A stretch of DNA of 7,451 bases from Deltaproteobacteria bacterium (GTDB lineage Bacteria > Desulfobacterota > Desulfobacteria > Desulfobacterales > SURF-15): contig JAHEHB010000278.1 of assembly GCA_024644775.1 (NCBI GenBank), positions 1 to 7,451 of the forward strand, read 5' to 3'. Positions within the stretch are counted from its first letter, which is position 1. Each line of letters starts with the position of its first letter. Positions 6,767 to 7,451 of this stretch are shown one piece after another. The notes beneath the pieces were generated by a model that was not told the DNA's origin, ran no database searches, and saw only the letters and a list, made by a program, of their open reading frames with translations. The position numbers and the translations under genes are program-made.

Positions 6767-7213
6767 TCAGCGGAAACTATGTTTTTTCGGCGTTCCGTTC
6801 TTATAGCGAAAATAATCTTTAAGGATTTGTTCGTGATCAAAAACGATCGGGCTTGGCAAGCTATTCTCTGAAAACAACCCCGCCTGTTTCGCATCGTCAT
6901 CCGCTTTAAGTGTACCGCTTGCGGATGCGATGAATACGGTCGTTACCGTATGATGCCGGGGATCACGATCCGGCGCGGAATACGTATGAAATTGTTCGAT
7001 AAGGGAAATATCTAACGATGTTTCCTCCTGGGCTTCTCTTACAGCAGCGGTTTCGAGCGATTCTCCGTAATCTACAAAACCACCCGGCAACGCCCACCCA
7101 TAGGGAGGGTTGGCCCTTTTGATGAGTACAATAGAATCATTGAATTCAATAATAATATCGATTGTCATCAGAGGATTTCGGTATGTTGCATCAGAATTCA
7201 TCTCTTTTACCAT
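6767..7213 (-). CDS. Nudix hydrolase, ADP-ribose pyrophosphatase-like, 148 aa
   Basis: Nudix enzymes hydrolyse nucleoside diphosphates linked to another group, using divalent metal held by the Nudix box. The box runs from G45 to L67: G45-X5-E51-X7-R59-E60-A-Q-E63-E64-T-S66-L67. The metal-binding glutamates are all present; the usual glycine near the end is S66. The preceding [12 protein letters not shown] and the later [13 protein letters not shown] segment fit the COG1051-type ADP-ribose pyrophosphatase group, but substrate cannot be fixed from sequence. There is no fused HTH domain, so it is not an NrtR-type regulator. The ATG at 7213 has GGAG 5 nt upstream (7219-7222); later in-frame ATGs at codons 5 and 16 lack suitable sites. 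It is the first gene of a probable operon with the Smr protein. Confidence 0.9.
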   Translation of the reverse strand: MVKEMNSDATYRNPLMTIDIIIEFNDSIVLIKRANPPYGWALPGGFVDYGESLETAAVREAQEETSLDISLIEQFHTYSAPDRDPRHHTVTTVFIASASGTLKADDDAKQAGLFSENSLPSPIVFDHEQILKDYFRYKNGTPKKHSFR

Positions 7214-7258
7214 TTAGACTCCAGTTTCACTATGATAAAAGAAAGGAGCATCGAATCG

Positions 7259-7285
7259 AAAATTGTAGATTATTATAACAATTTT
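7259..7285. promoter_or_regulatory. Perfect 8-bp inverted repeat over the -10 box, probable operator
   Basis: aaaattgt (7259-7266) and acaatttt (7278-7285) are exact inverse complements separated by 11 nt. The half-sites are 19 nt apart start to start, close to two helical turns, as for a dimeric regulator. The 11-nt centre contains the TATAAT of the Nudix-smr promoter, so a bound protein would block RNA polymerase. AT-richness lowers the significance somewhat. Confidence 0.55.
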
Positions 7286-7300
7286 AGTCTCTACGGTCAA
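7272..7300 (-). promoter_or_regulatory. Near-consensus sigma-70 promoter of the Nudix-smr operon
   Basis: On the minus strand TTGACC (7295-7300) is followed after exactly 17 nt by TATAAT (7272-7277), matching 11 of 12 consensus bases with ideal spacing. Transcription would start near 7265, leaving a leader of about 50 nt before the Nudix ATG. This is the strongest promoter-like sequence in the window. Confidence 0.8.
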
Positions 7301-7345
7301 ATCCGCAAAACGCCCGGTTGGTTTTGTTAGAATTTCGTCATCGAC

Positions 7346-7376
7346 TTGACTAAATTTCTGTTTCAACCGATATAAG
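7346..7376 (+). promoter_or_regulatory. Possible promoter for the divergent gene at the right edge
   Basis: TTGACT (7346-7351, 5 of 6) precedes TATAAG (7371-7376, 5 of 6) with a 19-nt spacer, longer than ideal; GATATA two bases earlier would restore 17 nt with a poorer box. A start near 7383 would leave a leader of about 20 nt before the ATG at 7405. Confidence 0.45.
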
Positions 7377-7391
7377 GGGTACTTTATGTGC

Positions 7392-7398
7392 AAGGAGG
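7392..7398 (+). promoter_or_regulatory. Ribosome binding site of the right-edge gene
   Basis: AAGGAGG, a near-perfect Shine-Dalgarno, 6 nt before the ATG at 7405. It is the main reason to call that short partial frame a gene. Confidence 0.8.
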
Positions 7399-7404
7399 CG
7401 TCTG

Positions 7405-7451
7405 ATGGATTACATCGACTGGCTGCAAGACAACTGCCCAAAGAAAATCAT
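7405..7451 (+). CDS. N-terminus of an unidentified protein, cut by the window end
   Basis: An ATG behind a strong Shine-Dalgarno and a plausible promoter opens a frame reading MDYIDWLQDNCPKKI, then runs off the window after 15 codons. This is too little to assign a family. It is transcribed divergently from the Nudix-smr operon, and the 191-bp region between the two starts holds promoters for both directions, so shared control through the inverted repeat at 7259-7285 is possible. Confidence 0.65.
   Translation, partial: MDYIDWLQDNCPKKI

Noticed and set aside
6742..6900. N-terminal extension of the Smr protein to an ATG at 6900
   Set aside because: The extension would overlap the Nudix coding region, reads as basic low-similarity sequence, and is bypassed by the AAGGAGGT directly ahead of the ATG at 6741.
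7232..7330. 32-codon plus-strand frame (MIKERSIESKIVDYYNN...)
   Set aside because: It reads plausibly but has no ribosome binding site and overlaps the Nudix-smr promoter; taken as chance.
7214..7441. 75-codon minus-strand frame ending at the Nudix start
   Set aside because: It runs through the divergent promoter region and antisense to the partial gene at 7405, and it contains the strong promoter and palindrome.

Overview
The window reads as a piece of chromosome from a Desulfobacterota (former Deltaproteobacteria) organism, probably a Desulfobacterales-like sulfate reducer. The strongest clue is the elongation factor G: its G domain carries signature segments typical of mitochondrial EFG1 and of its bacterial sister group, spdEFG1 (spirochaetes, planctomycetes, deltaproteobacteria). 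Moderate GC, AT-rich degenerate intergenic repeats and a heptanucleotide tandem repeat fit this. The exact genus cannot be read from the window.

Layout. A plus-strand gene (207-2375) encodes an unusual two-enzyme fusion: a PlsC/PlsB-type acyltransferase followed by an alpha/beta hydrolase of the monoacylglycerol-lipase/S33 type. Its last codons lie in a 7-nt tandem repeat. A gene-poor convergent gap (2376-2722) follows, holding that repeat, a coding-like but probably non-genic block, and small hairpins. On the minus strand come fusA (3447-5534) and, 22 nt downstream, a RecA/KaiC-like P-loop ATPase of unknown role (2723-3424); the two probably form one transcript from a promoter near 5604-5631. 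A second gene-poor stretch (about 5632-6024) holds AT-rich inverted arms around a GC-rich hairpin.

Further right, also on the minus strand, a Nudix hydrolase (6767-7213) and an Smr-domain protein (6025-6741) form a two-gene operon. Its near-consensus sigma-70 promoter has its -10 box in the middle of a perfect 8-bp inverted repeat, so it looks operator-controlled. At the right edge a divergent plus-strand gene begins at 7405 with a strong ribosome binding site but runs out of the window after 15 codons.

How the genes fit together: the window mixes lipid metabolism (fusion protein), translation (EF-G plus a linked ATPase) and nucleotide/nucleic-acid housekeeping (Nudix plus Smr). No CRISPR array, tRNA, rRNA, transposase or phage gene was found. 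The observations most worth following are the acyltransferase-hydrolase fusion with an HX4E catalytic motif, the ATPase linked to the mitochondrial-type EF-G, and the operator-like palindrome over the Nudix-Smr promoter.
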